A stretch of DNA of 64,000 bases, from the NCBI GenBank assembly GCA_034231615.1, contig CM067307.1, positions 1,456,001 through 1,520,000 of the forward strand, given 5' to 3'. The position numbers were made by a program, and so were the translations under genes. Positions 9,284 to 20,325 of the stretch are shown in pieces. Under the pieces are notes generated by a model that was not told where the DNA came from, ran no database searches, and saw nothing but the letters and a program-made list of their open reading frames with translations. Numbering within the stretch: the first letter of the stretch is position 1; each line of letters begins with the position of its first letter. The stretch is from Meghimatium bilineatum (lineage: Eukaryota; Mollusca; Gastropoda; Stylommatophora; Philomycidae).

Positions 9284-10280
9284 TATTGGGAATTTTCGTG
9301 CCTTCTTTTAAAATGTGTGGTCTTTATTCGGATCACTGGATGTTGAGTGGGATAACTGGCTGTTTTATTGGGATCACTGGATGTTGAGTGCCAATCTTGC
9401 TCTATAGCTTGGTATTCTGCACAGATTCTTCACGATGCAAGATTCTAGTCTTAAAAACAACTGTCACACCTACAAACATTACTTCACGATGCAAGATTCT
9501 AGTCTAAAAAGAACTGTCACACCTACAAACATTACTGACTGAACTGTGCAGCCAGTATAAAGTAGCCATGCAAACAATCAGATAATGGGATATGTTTCAC
9601 GTTCGTTCAACTGGCACCTGTTCGTTTCGCAACTTTGATCCTTCACATTTTTCAAATTAGATCACATGCACGTCTTAAAAAAAAAGATGCGATTTGTGTC
9701 CAGACTTGCGACATTTATATTCTCACGCTGCTACGAATATGGACTGGTCGATCGAACAGCTGATAACAACATGTACATTACTTAGATATGTAAATATCTC
9801 GAGGACCCCCACACATATTTAACACTAGTATGTGCCATCAGACCTCAGTACTACAAGGACTTCGGCAGTCATGCTGTGCATAATGTCTTACAGTGAAATA
9901 CTAGGAAATGATAGAACAGACTACGAGGAGTGTTACTGGTGACTAATCAGATGTACAAATTACTTAACATCAGAAGATACAAATGATAAAATAAATCCGA
10001 CAGCCATTCCCGCCGAAGACGGATGTGTTGGTCCATTGGCGCAAATAAAACGGCAACATAACGCATTTCCATTCTCTGGACTACATCCAACTGGAAATCT
10101 TGTAGGATCATTGTCCTGTTACAAGAGAAATCCAGTGGGAATTTGAGAATGAATGCTGAAGAAGAAGAAGAAGACAGCCATAAACACCAACCAAAGATGA
10201 CTTAAATTATAAACAGACCAGAAGAAGTGATAATTCTATATCTCGGAACACCACACAACCAACACTGCAGCATAAACAAT
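9284..10280. other. Presumed NR5 3' UTR / intergenic with short duplications
   Basis: 'ggatcactggatgttgagtg' occurs twice (about 9330-9392). A roughly 50-bp unit beginning 'ttcacgatgcaagattctag' is duplicated at 9429-9535. AATAAA at 9990-9995 is a possible distant polyadenylation signal, though it lies inside the reverse SINE-like copy B. No gene seen. Confidence 0.4.
9985..10165 (-). mobile_element. Dispersed SINE-like repeat, copy B
   Basis: The reverse complement matches copy A at 6385-6560 over its length, for example 'cagcattcattctcaaattc' and 'ttttatttgc(a/g)ccaatgg'. It differs at roughly one base in eight. It ends in a GAA/CTT triplet run (10157-10172), like a SINE tail. Confidence 0.65.
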
Positions 10281-10283
10281 TGA

Positions 10284-10515
10284 ATATTGGCAACACTACC
10301 ATGTTTACATGCACCTCAGATTGGCAACACTGCCATGTTTACATGCACCTCAGATTGCAGAGACATACTTCAAGAATATCCTGATTATATAACACTGACC
10401 AAACACACTCGTCTAAACAAACAACACCGGCGTAAACAAACAACACTGGCCAAACAAACAACACTGGCTGAAAGAAAGTGACAAAAACAAACAAGACTGG
10501 TCTAAACAACAACAC
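10284..10515. repeat. Short duplications (34 bp x 2; aaacaacactgg-type)
   Basis: A 34-bp unit starting 'ggcaacac(t/c)accatgtttac' is repeated at about 10288-10355. A degenerate 'aaacaaacaacactgg' motif recurs four or five times at 10410-10515. Confidence 0.75.
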
Positions 10516-10771
10516 TGGATGGAACTTTGAATGAACTACACAAGTCTGGTAAGATTTTTCAAGGAAATGACCAAATAGAAATATCATGTAACTGATGACA
10601 GGACATGAGATTTATTTGTTTTATTTACACATTAGTATGCCCCACTGCCATCAGACACATCATCATGTCCGCAGGATGGCAATAATTCTTTCGAAAATAA
10701 GTTATTGTCACAGGCTTCCCTATTTTTGTAGATGTTATATATTCTATTTAACCAAGTGGGCTCACTTCCAT

Positions 10772-11630
10772 GGCTGAAGAGATGTTTACTTCACTTGAAG
10801 AGATGTTTACTTCACTTGAAGAGATGTGTACTTCACCTGAAGAAATATTTACTTCACCTGAAGAGATGTGTACTTCACTTGAAGATATGTGTACTTCACC
10901 TTAAGAAATGTGTACTTCACTTGAAGAGATGTGTACTTCACTTGAAGAGATGTGTACTTCACTTGAAGAGATGTGTACTTCACTTGAAGAGATGTGTACT
11001 TCACCTGAAGAGATGTGTACTTCACCTGAAGAGATGTGTACTTCACTTGAAGAGATGTGTGCTTCACTTGAAGAGATGTGTACTTCACTTGAAGAGATGT
11101 GTACTTCACCTGAAGAGATGTGTACTTCAGCAGAAGAGATGTCTGCTTCACTTGAAGAGATGTCTGCTTCACTTGAAGAGATGTGTACTTCACTTGAAGA
11201 GATGTGTACTTCACCTGAAGAGATGTGTACTTCAGCAGAAGAGATGTCTGCTTCACTTGAAGAGATGTCTGCTTCACTTGAAGAGATGTGTGCTTCACTT
11301 GAAGAGATGTGTACTTCACCTGAAGAGATGTTTACTTCACTTGAATAGATGTTTACTTCACCTGAAGAGATGTGTACTTCACCAGAAGAGATGTGTACTT
11401 CACTTGAAGAGATGTGTACTTCACTTGAAGAGATGTGTACTTCACTTGAAGAGATATGTACTTCACCTGTAGAGATGTGTACTTCACCAGAAGAGATGTG
11501 TACTTCGCCTAAAGAGATGTGTACTTTGCTTGAAGAGAAGTGTACTTTACTTGAAGAGATCTGTACTTCACCTGTAGAGATGTTTACTTCACTTGAAGAG
11601 ATGTGTACTTCACCAGAAGAGATGTATCCC
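10772..11630. repeat. 21-bp minisatellite, about 40 copies
   Basis: Unit 'gagatgtgtacttcacttga' plus 'a', with t/c, acc/agc and gct/tac variants. Because 21 is a multiple of 3, every frame stays open and gives heptad translations such as CTSLEEM or LHLKRCV. No start context, splice sites or non-repeat coding flank support a protein. One in-frame stop sits at 11346. Confidence 0.95.
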
Positions 11631-11694
11631 TTACAGGTTGTTGATCTTATTGTTGCCCATCCTTCAGAAAGAATGTTTTATTAACATTGTACCC

Positions 11695-12105
11695 ATCCTT
11701 CAGATAGTATGCAGAGAGTTTATTTTTAAATATGGTGGCTTTCCTGCAGATAGTTTGTTAACTTTATGCCCTTCCTGCAGATAGTTTGTTAACTGTGTGC
11801 CCTTCTTGTAGACAGTTTGTTAACTTGATGCCCTTCTTGTAGACAGTTTGTTAACTTGATGCCCTTCCTGCAGACAGTTTGTTAACTTGATGCCCTTCCT
11901 GCAGACAGTTTGTTAACTTGATGCCCTTCCTGTAGACAGTTTGTTAACTTGATGCCCTTCCTGTGGACAGTTTGTTAACTTGATGCCCTTCCTGCAGACA
12001 GTTTGTTAACTTGATGCCCTTCCTGCAGACAGTTTGTTAACTTGATGCCCTTCCTGCGGACAGTTTGTTCACTTGATGCCCTTCCTGTGGACAGTATGAT
12101 TTCAG
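11695..12105. repeat. 31-bp tandem repeat, about 12 copies
   Basis: Unit 'gatgcccttcctgcagacag' followed by 'tttgttaactt', well conserved from 11810 onward and degenerate before. Each unit contains a CTGCAG site or a variant of it. Non-coding. Confidence 0.9.
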
Positions 12106-12239
12106 AGTTTAAGCATTCATCATTAACATTTTATGTACAATATTCTCCATCAGTCTGCATGGTGACAATTTAACAGTATTGTTATACCAACTTTGTGATA
12201 CAAATGTCAAACATGGCCCGTGACAAAGACACTAGCAAA

Positions 12240-12640
12240 AAAGATCACAGTGTGTGAAATGAGATGTTTGAGGAAAGCTATATATTCTGTCACCAGAAGA
12301 GATTGACAGAGAAATGAAGATGCCCGGAATGAAATAAAGACCACATCATGTTTAGACTGCATCAGAGACAGCAAACCAGGTGGTTTGGTCACCTCATGAG
12401 AATGGAACCAACTCAACCAGCCCTTCATGCATAACCACAGTAGAAGATTGAGCTACATGGCAGGAGAAAGACCAAGAACTACATGGGCGGAGACAATCAA
12501 AGAAACCTTCAGCAGACACAGGCTGGCCTTGGCCAATGCGACCCAAATGGCCAAAGACAGACAACTCCAATTTTCTCACGTTATGGAACAAGTGGAAATG
12601 ACAACAAATAGATTGCATGCCCTTCATTGCCTTGAATGCT
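12240..12640 (+). pseudogene. Non-LTR retrotransposon C-terminal fragment
   Basis: Reads EMRCLRKAIYSVTRRD, then SCLDCIRD, then after a frame change LMRMEPTQPAL, GERPRTTWAETIKET and LALANATQMAKDRQL. This is the '...GHL.RM.P...P..........RGRPR.TW...I..T.......L..A..MA.DR..W' tail of a LINE ORF2. Stops and at least two frame changes are present. It lies about 200 bp from the oppositely oriented RT relic that begins near 12840. Confidence 0.7.
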
Positions 12641-12839
12641 TCCTTCAAGTTTTACTGTTATGTTCTATGTGTTTGATGAATCATCTCATTAAAGCTTGGA
12701 TATTGTTATGTTCAGATGACCAGGGTGTTTGTTTTTTTGCCAGCTTGTGTGTATGCTTACAGATTTTAATTTCATGAGTACCTTTGTCATTGCCTCGAGG
12801 AATTGTCAGCAACTTATCCTATGTGCAGTGTGGTAGTTT

Positions 12840-13997
12840 CTCAAAGACTGGTTACTCACTAACCCCTCTCCATTGAAGCTGACAAAATGATGAAGACCAT
12901 GAAGATTGCAGAGTTTGATGAATATGACCTACATAGGCTTATTTTATGGCTTTTATGTCAGCTCCCCAATCTGTCCCAGATAGTTTTTTTATTATTTGTC
13001 GTCTGCAAGTGACTTTTTTGTCTGTCTCTTCAATGTGTGATCCCCATGTAAGTCTCTTTGTCAAATTTTAGTCCCAGGTAGAGACAGGAGTTTGTTGTTT
13101 TCTTTCTTCTTGTGGCAGTAGGTGAGAGTATAATTTACAGGTTTTATTGGGGGGGTGGGGAGGGTGAAGAAGGTGTGATGACAGTTTGCTTTTGGTTGAT
13201 TTAAATGACAGAGTTTATTGCCCATTCTTCAGCTGTGTTTATTGCCCACTCTTCAGCTGTGTTTATTGCCCACTCTTCAGCTGTGTTTATTGCCCACTCT
13301 TCAGCTGTGTTTATTGCCCATTCTTCAGCTGTGTTTATTGCCCACTCTTCAGCTGTGTTTATTGCCCACTCTTCAGCTGTGTTTATTGCCCACTCTTCAG
13401 CTGTGTTTATTGCCCACTCTTCAGCTGTGTTTATTGCCCACTCTTCAGCTGTGTTTATTGCCCACTCTTCAGCTGTGTTTATTGCCCACTCTTCAGCTGT
13501 GTTTATTGCCCACTCTTCAGCTGTGTTTATTGCCCACTCTTCAGCTGTGTTTATTGCCCACTCTTCAGCTGTGTTTATTGCCCACTCTTCAGCTGTGTTT
13601 ATTGCCCACTCTTCAGCTGTGTTTATTGCCCACTCTTCAGCTGTGTTTATTGCCCACTCTTCAGCTGTGTTTATTGCCCACTCTTCAGCTGTGTTTATTG
13701 CCTCCTGCATTCTAACTTCTGTGACTGCTATGTACACTGATTGGATCCAGATAACAAGACCGTCTGCATGGAGAGCTCTACGTACATATGGTGTCAATAG
13801 TTTTGGCAGGGCATCTATATAAATTATTAAGATTGTGGGGGATATAAATCCTCCTTGTTGTACGCCTTTTGTTGTGTTCACCATTTTCCTTTTCATTCTC
13901 TGGAGTTTGACTCTTGCATATCTGCCATGTAGGAAGCTTTTTATCCACAGTAACATTTTGCCTTTGATTCCTTTCTTGGCGAGTTTTAGAGCGTCAA
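12840..13997 (-). pseudogene. Jockey/I-like LINE reverse transcriptase relic expanded by an internal minisatellite
   Basis: On the minus strand the relic reads KKGIKGKMLLWIKSFLHGRY, then KGVQQGGFISPTILIIYIDA and RALHADGLVIWI. This is the RT palm and fingers, but the catalytic YADD box has become HADG. MQEAINTAEEW follows and then repeats as an 8-residue unit about 20 times. Past the array, in other frames, come SLPGTKI and LTWGSHIEETDKKV, then IIKKLSGTDWG. These match the RT thumb of Jockey-group elements ('YLG..LD..LTW..HI......+......LK.L.GT.WG'). The element is dead through loss of the second catalytic Asp and frameshifts. At 13997/13998 it abuts a + strand fragment of the same kind of element, head to head. 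Confidence 0.75.
13207..13701. repeat. 24-bp minisatellite inside the LINE RT, about 20 copies
   Basis: Unit 'tttattgcccactcttcagc' plus 'tgtg' (plus strand), almost perfectly conserved; only two units read 'attc' for 'actc'. On the minus strand it encodes AINTAEEW, the segment that normally follows the RT YADD box once ('LQ.AIN..EEW...'). The array therefore grew from LINE coding sequence. Confidence 0.95.
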
Positions 13998-14130
13998 TGG
14001 AAGCAACAGCAGGGTTACAAAATCTAACAGACTACAGGGATGATAAAATCACAATAATGACAGAAAAATATAGACGTCTGAAACATCACCCTTTACATGA
14101 GAAAACACATTTCAATCACCTATAGAAAAA
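13998..14130 (+). pseudogene. LINE fragment, RT connection region
   Basis: Reads ASMEATAGLQNLTDYRDD and ITIMTEKYRRLKHHPLHEKT. This fits the region between the RT thumb and RNase H of Jockey-like elements ('..T.I..L..RRD......EKY.R...HP.H'). It is joined head to head with the minus-strand RT at 13997. Confidence 0.6.
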
Positions 14131-14224
14131 TTTATGAAAGCCAATGAACTAACCAGCATCAATCCGGATGGGAACAGCTAGAAGCATATTAAAGATAAGA
14201 TAAAGGTATGTCCCATGGCATCAA

Positions 14225-14500
14225 CCTGCCGTCGGGGATGAAGATAACTTCATGTACAAAGCCGCAGCAACTATAAGGTGCGGTGGCCAGTTCCCTTCCT
14301 TGCTGTCTTTACCTTCCCTACCTCATGCGTCAGATACTCATTTACAGCTGAGTCGACTGGAGTAGTGGTCGTGTCAGGCGAGAAATCACAACCCGAATTT
14401 TTTTTTGGAGGTGGTTTCGAATTTGGTACGCTGTAATCCAGTGATAGAAAGCAAGCTCACTATCAACTAGGCTACTGCACTCCTCTGTAGTTTCAACGAA
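14225..14500 (-). mobile_element. tRNA-derived SINE-like sequence
   Basis: On the minus strand, 'gtagcctagttgatagtgag' resembles a pol III A box (TRGCNNAGY). About 35 bp later 'caaattcgaaacc' resembles a B box (GGTTCGANTCC). The plus strand also has 'cagatactcatttacagctg' followed by agtcgactgga. I associate this conserved block with widespread marine-invertebrate SINEs carrying a tRNA-like end. Boundaries are approximate. Confidence 0.5.
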
Positions 14501-14559
14501 GCATATTACTACATCGCAAACACCTCACCCACATATACTATAAACTTACAATACCAGGC

Positions 14560-14815
14560 ATTGAGAGTAAAACTGGTCACAACAGACCGAGAAGTCACAT
14601 GTTCCGAAAGCTAAAGATTGGTGAGACAGACCTGTGCAACTGTGGACTGAGCCCAGAGACTGCAGAACACATTCTTCATGCCTGTCAACTCTACCAAGAA
14701 GAGAGAGAGAAAATATGGCCTACTGAGACGGCACTGCTTCCAGACTTGAGGCGTTCCATGGATGACCTGAAGCGAATCACACAATTCATTGAAGCTATTG
14801 GTGCTGTAACCTGAT
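14560..14815 (+). pseudogene. LINE ORF2 C-terminal cysteine/histidine tail
   Basis: Reads RKLKIGETDLCNCGLSPETA, EHILHACQLYQEEREKIWP and ends LKRITQFIEAIGAV with a stop at 14812-14814. The 'C.CG...T.EH.L..CP......R...WP' pattern is the C-terminal tail after RNase H in many Jockey-like elements of molluscs. This segment has no stop, and upstream homology continues in fragments from about 14510. Confidence 0.7.
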
Positions 14816-14831
14816 ATCTGACTGAAGAACG

Positions 14832-15650
14832 ATGAAGAAGAGTAAAACTATGGAAACCCCTACTGCCCTCAGGGCAAAAACACTTGATCACCTAGACACC
14901 CAACATCCTAGCTCACAGTGGATTCACGTCTTGACAAATGGATCATCAGAGGGTGTAGTAAAGAAAGGAAGAGCTGGGATACTAATATTCATACCAAACA
15001 CCTCAAAACTAGAACTCTCAATCGCTACTGGCAAATTATCAACAAACTACAGGGCAGAGCTATAAGCAACCTTAGTAGCATCAAAAGCTCTAGAGGAACA
15101 GAGACTCAAAACGAGCTAATATAGTCTTCTTGTGTGACTGCATGTCAGTTCTCCAGACTATCCAAAATGAACCTAATGATCTAACAAAAACAACTGTAGA
15201 ACTTCTAAATCAACTGTCTGCTAACAATAAAGTTGTGCTGCAGTGGATCCCTGCACACTGTGGAATAGCAGGAAATGAAGGAGCTGACAGACTGGCTAAA
15301 ACAGGTGCAAAAAAGGAACAATTCTAGCACATAATTTCACTGACTGAAGCAAAAATTCTCATCAACAGAAAGCACAAAATATAGATGGAGCCAGAGAACA
15401 GGTAGCAACTTTCCACATGACCCAATTCTAAAGCTAAGCAGGTCACAGCAAACCACAATTATTAGGCTTCGCACAGGACACTGCAGACTACAGAACTTTC
15501 TACAGACATGCCCACTTCGATGATGTGAGTAATAAACTATGGCTCCAAGAGACAGATCTGAAGGTAAAGCTGTGGGGCAACCGTGAGGACCTCCTGCCGA
15601 CGACTGAATTCATGGAGGCGACCCACCTTCCTGTATAGACTTATGAACAT
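14832..15650 (+). pseudogene. LINE RNase H domain and tail, degraded
   Basis: WIHVLTNGSSEGVVKKG is the RNase H beta-1 strand with the catalytic Asp of 'YTDGS' replaced by Asn. KLSTNYRAEL then ends in a stop. The homology goes on in frame as ATLVASKALEEQRL, then FLCDCMSVLQTI (second catalytic region, Asp kept), LQWIPAHCGIAGNEGADRLA (His and Asp of the third region), LSRSQQTTIIRLRTGHCRL and LWGNREDLLPTTEF. Domain order is that of the C-terminal half of a LINE ORF2. It follows the tail of the previous fragment, so two partial copies are arranged in tandem. Confidence 0.75.
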
Positions 15651-15720
15651 AGAAAACTGTGGGGCAACCGTGAGGACCTCCTGCTGATGACTGAATTCAT
15701 GGAAGTGACCCCCATCGAAG
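15570..15720. repeat. Duplicated LINE tail segment
   Basis: The segment 'gtggggcaaccgtgaggacc' followed by tcctgc and 'gactgaattcatgga' occurs at about 15571 and 15659, 88 bp apart. Confidence 0.8.
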
Positions 15721-16075
15721 ACGGCACCGTGTAGTGGTGATGGGGCTCAGTTCAGCCATCAGGGGCTGGAAACTAAGACTGGTCGGGCAGTCCCACTCGA
15801 GCAGGACCATAGTCCTGCCAAGTAAGCAGTGCTGAAGACGGAGGCATCCAGCCAAAAGACGCACAGATAATCAGGATGCACGCACAAATCACAATGGAAA
15901 CATGTCTGTATCTATTAATAGTTACGGTGCCTGCCCTGTGGCGAACGTTCAGGCAGGGACGGTGCCGGGCCCTATATATCGAAAGGGCCCAACCTCAGTT
16001 ACTGGAAGTCCTTCTCAATTGTGCAGAGGAGGCAAGGGAATAGAGCTACTGGCCAAACAAACCAATGACCAATAA
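15720..16075 (+). pseudogene. Further LINE tail / 3' region fragment
   Basis: Near 15980-16060 the frame LLEVLLNCAEEARE*SYWPN resembles another 'EH.L.NC...E.R...WP' tail with one stop. Before it, 15790-15840 holds a perfect 7-bp stem hairpin (gcaggac-cata-gtcctgc). Otherwise unassigned. Confidence 0.35.
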
Positions 16076-16084
16076 AAATAATGC

Positions 16085-17371
16085 ACGTCAAAGTGTAAGA
16101 AATAGGTCAAGGCGTACATATACGTCAAGGTGTGACAAACACATCAAGGTGTAACAAACACGTCAAAGTGTAACAAACACGTCAAGGTGTGACAAACACG
16201 TCAAAGTGTAACAAACACGTCAAAGTGCAACAAACACGTCAAGGTGTAACAAACACGTCAAAGTGTAACAAACACGTCAAGGTGTAACAAACACATCAAG
16301 GTGTAACAAACACGTCAAAGTGTAACAAACACGTCAAGGTGTAACAAACACATCAAGTGTAACAAACACGTCAAAGATGACATATACGTCAAGGTGTGAC
16401 AAACACGTCAAATATGACATATACGTCAAGGTGTGACAAACTCATCAAAGTGTAACAAACACATCAAGGTCTGACAAACACGTCAAGGTGTGACAAACAC
16501 ATCAAGGTGTAACAAACACGTCAAAGATGACATATACGTCAAGGTGTGACAAACACGTTAAAGTGTAACAAGCACATCAAGGTGTAAGAAATACGTCAAT
16601 GCGTAACATACACGTCAAAGATGACATGTACGTCAAGGTGTAACTTATATGTCGAGGTGAAACAAACACGTCAAGCTGTAGCACAAACTTCAAGGCATAA
16701 CAAACACGTCGTGGTATAACATATACATCAACGTGTAACAAACACGTCAAGGTGTAACAAACACATCAACGTGTAACAAACAAGTCAAGGTGTGACATAT
16801 ACGTCAAGGTGTGACAAACACGTCAAGGTGTAACATATATGTCAAGGTGTACCATAAACGACATGGTATAACAAACACCTCAAGATGTAGCATACACGTC
16901 AAGGTGTAACAAAACCCCAAGGTGTAACACACACGTCAAGGTGTAACAAAACCCCAAGGTGTAACAAACACGTCAAGGTGTAACAAACACGTCAAGGTGT
17001 AACAAAACCCCAAGGTGTAACAAACACGTCAAGGTGTAACAAAACCCCAAGGTGTAACAAACATGTCAAGGTGTAACAAAACCCCAAGGTGTAACAAACA
17101 CGTCAAGGTGTAACAAACACGTCAAGGTGTAACAAACACGTCAAGGTGTAACAAACACGTCAAGGTGTAACAAACACGTCAAGGTGTAACAAAACCCCAA
17201 GGTGTAACACACGTCAAGGTGTAACAAAACCCCAAGGTGTAACAAACATGTCAAGGTGTAACAAAACCCCAAGGTGTAACAAACATGTCAAGGTGTAACA
17301 AAACCCCAAGGTGTAACAAACACGTCAAGGTGTAACAAACACGTCAAGGTGTAACAAACACGTCAAGATGT
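16085..17371. repeat. 19-bp satellite, about 66 copies in two subtypes
   Basis: Basic unit 'gtcaaggtgtaacaaacac'. From about 16900 it alternates with a 'ccaaggtgtaacaaaac' form. The first half is more diverged (aagatgacatatac variants). The same satellite with the same right-hand flank recurs at 40285-40410. Confidence 0.95.
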
Positions 17372-17535
17372 AATGAGATGTCGTATATTACGTTCATTGA
17401 ACATGCAAAAAAACAGACTTAATAAGTCGAGGGGGCTTATACAAAGCATTTCAGAAGATCAGCTGCCCACCTATCCTCCTAAGTATAGCTTCTTCATTGC
17501 ACATTCCATATTCCACATAAGCCATGAAAGGGCAT
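17372..17535. repeat. Conserved flank shared with 40415-40660
   Basis: Directly after the 19-bp satellite comes 'ttcattgaacatgcaaaaaa', then 'gggcttatacaa', 'gatcagctgc', 'aagtatagcttcttcattgc' and 'cataagccatgaaag'. The same blocks in the same order follow the short satellite at 40.4 kb. Satellite plus flank therefore behave as one dispersed unit. Confidence 0.8.
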
Positions 17536-19472
17536 GCCTTTGTGTTACTGTCATATCTGCGTGATTTTGTGTTACTGTCATATCTGCGTGTTTTGGTGTT
17601 ACTGTTATATCTCCGTGACTTGGTGCTACTGTCATATCTGCGTGACTTTGTCTTACTGCCATATCTGCGTGACTGTGTGTTACTGTCATATCTGCGTGAC
17701 TGTGTGTTACTGCCATATCTGCGTGACTTTGTGTTACTGTCATATCTGCGTGACTTTGTGTTACTGCTATATCTGCGTGATTTTGTGTTAGTGCCATATC
17801 TGCGTGACTTTGTATTACTGTCATATCTGCGTGACTGTGTTACTGTTATATCTGCGTGACTGTGTGTTACTGTCATATCTGCGTGACTGTGTGTTACTGC
17901 CATATCTGCGTGACTGTGTTACAGCCATATCTGCTTGACTTTGTGTTACTGTCATATCTGCGTGACTTTGTGTTATTGTCATATCTGCGTGACTTTGTGT
18001 TACTGCTATATCTGCGTGACTTTGTGTTACTGCTATATCTGCGTGACTTTGTGTTAGTGCCATATCTGCGTGACTGTGTTACTTATATGCGTGACTGTGT
18101 GTTACTGTCATATCTGCGTGACTGTGTGTTACTGCCATATTTGCGTGACTGTGTTACTGCCATATCTGCGTGACTGTGTTACAGCCATATCTGCTTGACT
18201 TTGTGTTACTGTCATATCTGCGTGACTTTGATTTATTGTCATATCTGCGTGACTGTGTTACTGCCATATCTGCGTGACTGTGTGTTACTGCCATATCTGC
18301 GTGACTGTGTTACTGCCATATCTGCGTGACTGTGTGTTATTGTCATATCTGCGTGACTGTGTGTTACTGCCATATCTGCGTGACTGTGTGTTACTGCCAT
18401 ATCTGCGTGACTTTGTGTTACTGTCATATTTGTGTGACTTTGTGTTACTGCCATATCTGCGTGACTGTGTTACTGCCATATCTGCGTGACTGTTACAGCC
18501 ATACTGCTTGACTTTGTGTTACTGTCATATCTGCGTGACTTTGTGTTATTGTCATATCTGCGTGACTGTGTGTTACTGCCATATCTGCGTGACTTTGTGT
18601 TACTGTCATATTTGTGTGACTTTGTGTTATTGTCATATCTGCGTGACTTTGTGTTACTGCTATATCTGCGTGACTTTGTGTTACTGCCATATCTGCGTGA
18701 CTTTGTGTTAGTGCCATATATGCGTGACTGTGTTACTTATCTGCGTGACTGTGTGTTACTGTCATATCTGCGTGACTGTGTGTTACTGCCATATCTGCGT
18801 GACTGTGTTACTGCCATATCTGCGTGACTGTGTTACAGCCATATCTGCTTGACTTTGTGTTACTGTCATATCTGCGTGACTTTGATTTATTGTCATATCT
18901 GCGTGACTGTGTGTTACTGCCATATCTGCGTGACTGTGTGTTACTGCCATATCTGCGTGACTGTGTTACTGCCATATCTGCGTGACTGTGTGTTATTGTC
19001 ATATCTGCGTGACTGTGTGTTACTGCCATATCTGCGTGACTGTGTGTTACTGCCATATCTGCGTGACTTTGTGTTACTGTCATATTTGTGTGACTTTGTG
19101 TTAGTGCCATATCTGCGTGACTGTGTTACTGCCATATCTGCGTGACTGTGTTACAGCCATACTGCTTGACTTTGTGTTACTGTCATATCTGCGTGACTTT
19201 GTGTTATTGTCATATCTGCGTGACTGTGTGTTACTGCCATATCTGCGTGACTGTGTGTTACTGCCATATCTGCGTGACTTTGTGTTACTGTCATATTTGT
19301 GTGACTTTGTGTTAGTGCCATATCTGCGTGACTGTGTGTTACTGCCATATTTGTGTGACTTTGTGCTACTGCCATATCTGCGTGACTTTGTGCTACTGCC
19401 ATATCTGCGTGACTGTGTGTTACTGCCATATCTGCGTGACTTTGTGTTACTGTCATATCTGCGTGACTTTGA
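17536..19472. repeat. 27-bp tandem array with higher-order structure
   Basis: About 70 units of 'tgtgttactgccatatctgc' plus 'gtgactt', with 25-bp variants. A marker unit ('acagccata' then 'ctgcttgac') recurs at about 17921, 18181, 18495, 18835 and 19152, so blocks of roughly 260-340 bp have been duplicated as units. Frames on both strands stay partly open only because of the repeat. Confidence 0.9.
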
Positions 19473-20090
19473 GAAAACCTTTAGAATACCACAACCTACT
19501 TATCAAACGAAACCAGTTGTTACAACCCGGTGTGATATCTTCGTTAATGTCAAATTTATTACCTTTAAACTGTTGTTTAAGTTTTTCAAAAAGGAAAAAC
19601 TACGATGGAAGGTGGCGGATTGTCTTGAAGGAACGGCAACATTTAAATGCGCCGCTATCCCTCGTTTTCTGGTTACATTATTTCTTAGTTTGGTAAGGTG
19701 TTCTTCATAATAATAATAATTAATTAACACCATAATCTCCCAAGGTCGTAGGTGTGCTTCACTGGAGACAACACAATACAAGTCTTCAAAGAGCTCTATC
19801 CTAGCCATTCGGAGAAGTGTAGAACAAATGCACAGAACATTCCTTGATAAATCCAGGATTTTCTACGTCCCACCTCTCCGTCTTACACCCTGGACTCTTT
19901 TTGTAAAATAATTTCATAATGTGATTAAATCTCATCTTTTTTGCAAAATAATTTCATAATGATGTGATTAAATCTCATTGCGAGGGAAAGATGCGAGGTT
20001 TGGAGTTTTAAGGGTGAAAGTGTGATACAAAACAGGGAGCAATAATGTTCTTAGAGAACGTAGATTCAATGAAGAATCGATCAAATCTTT
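19473..20090. other. Unassigned sequence between arrays
   Basis: A 101-codon minus frame (19503-19808) and a plus frame running out of the array show no domain I recognise. An 'aataataataattaatt' stretch lies at 19709-19726 and a 30-bp duplication ('gcaaaataatttcataatg') at 19905-19970. Confidence 0.4.
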
Positions 20091-20094
20091 ATTA

Positions 20095-20325
20095 TATTAG
20101 CGAATTAATTTACAAGCTATGATGACACGGTGTAGACTTGTTGATGTGCCTCTCTGGTATACGTGTGTGTGTGTGTGTGTGTGTGTGACCGTCCATTGCA
20201 GGCGATGATGACACGTTGTAGACTTGTGTTGATCCATCTTTCTCGTATGTGTGTGTGTGTGTGGTGGTTCATTGCAGGCGATGATCACTAGAGTTGCAGA
20301 CTTGTGGTGATGCATCTTTCTAGTC
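20095..20325. repeat. 85-bp repeat x 3 with embedded (GT)n
   Basis: Three diverged copies of a unit holding 'gatgatgacac(g)gtgtagac' then 'ttgttgatgtgcctctc' or 'ttgtgttgatccatctttct'. The first two are followed by pure GT runs (20160-20188 and 20248-20262). Confidence 0.8.

Noticed and set aside
10732..11684. Heptad repeat protein (CTSLEEM / LHLKRCV) suggesting a coiled coil
   Set aside because: The heptad comes from a 21-bp unit. All three plus frames and one minus frame are open, so it is a minisatellite.
13201..13956. 251-codon frame considered as an intact gene with octapeptide repeats
   Set aside because: The unique part is a LINE RT with a broken catalytic box; the repeats are a minisatellite.
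19503..19808. 101-codon minus frame next to the 27-bp array
   Set aside because: No recognisable motif or supporting context; left unassigned.
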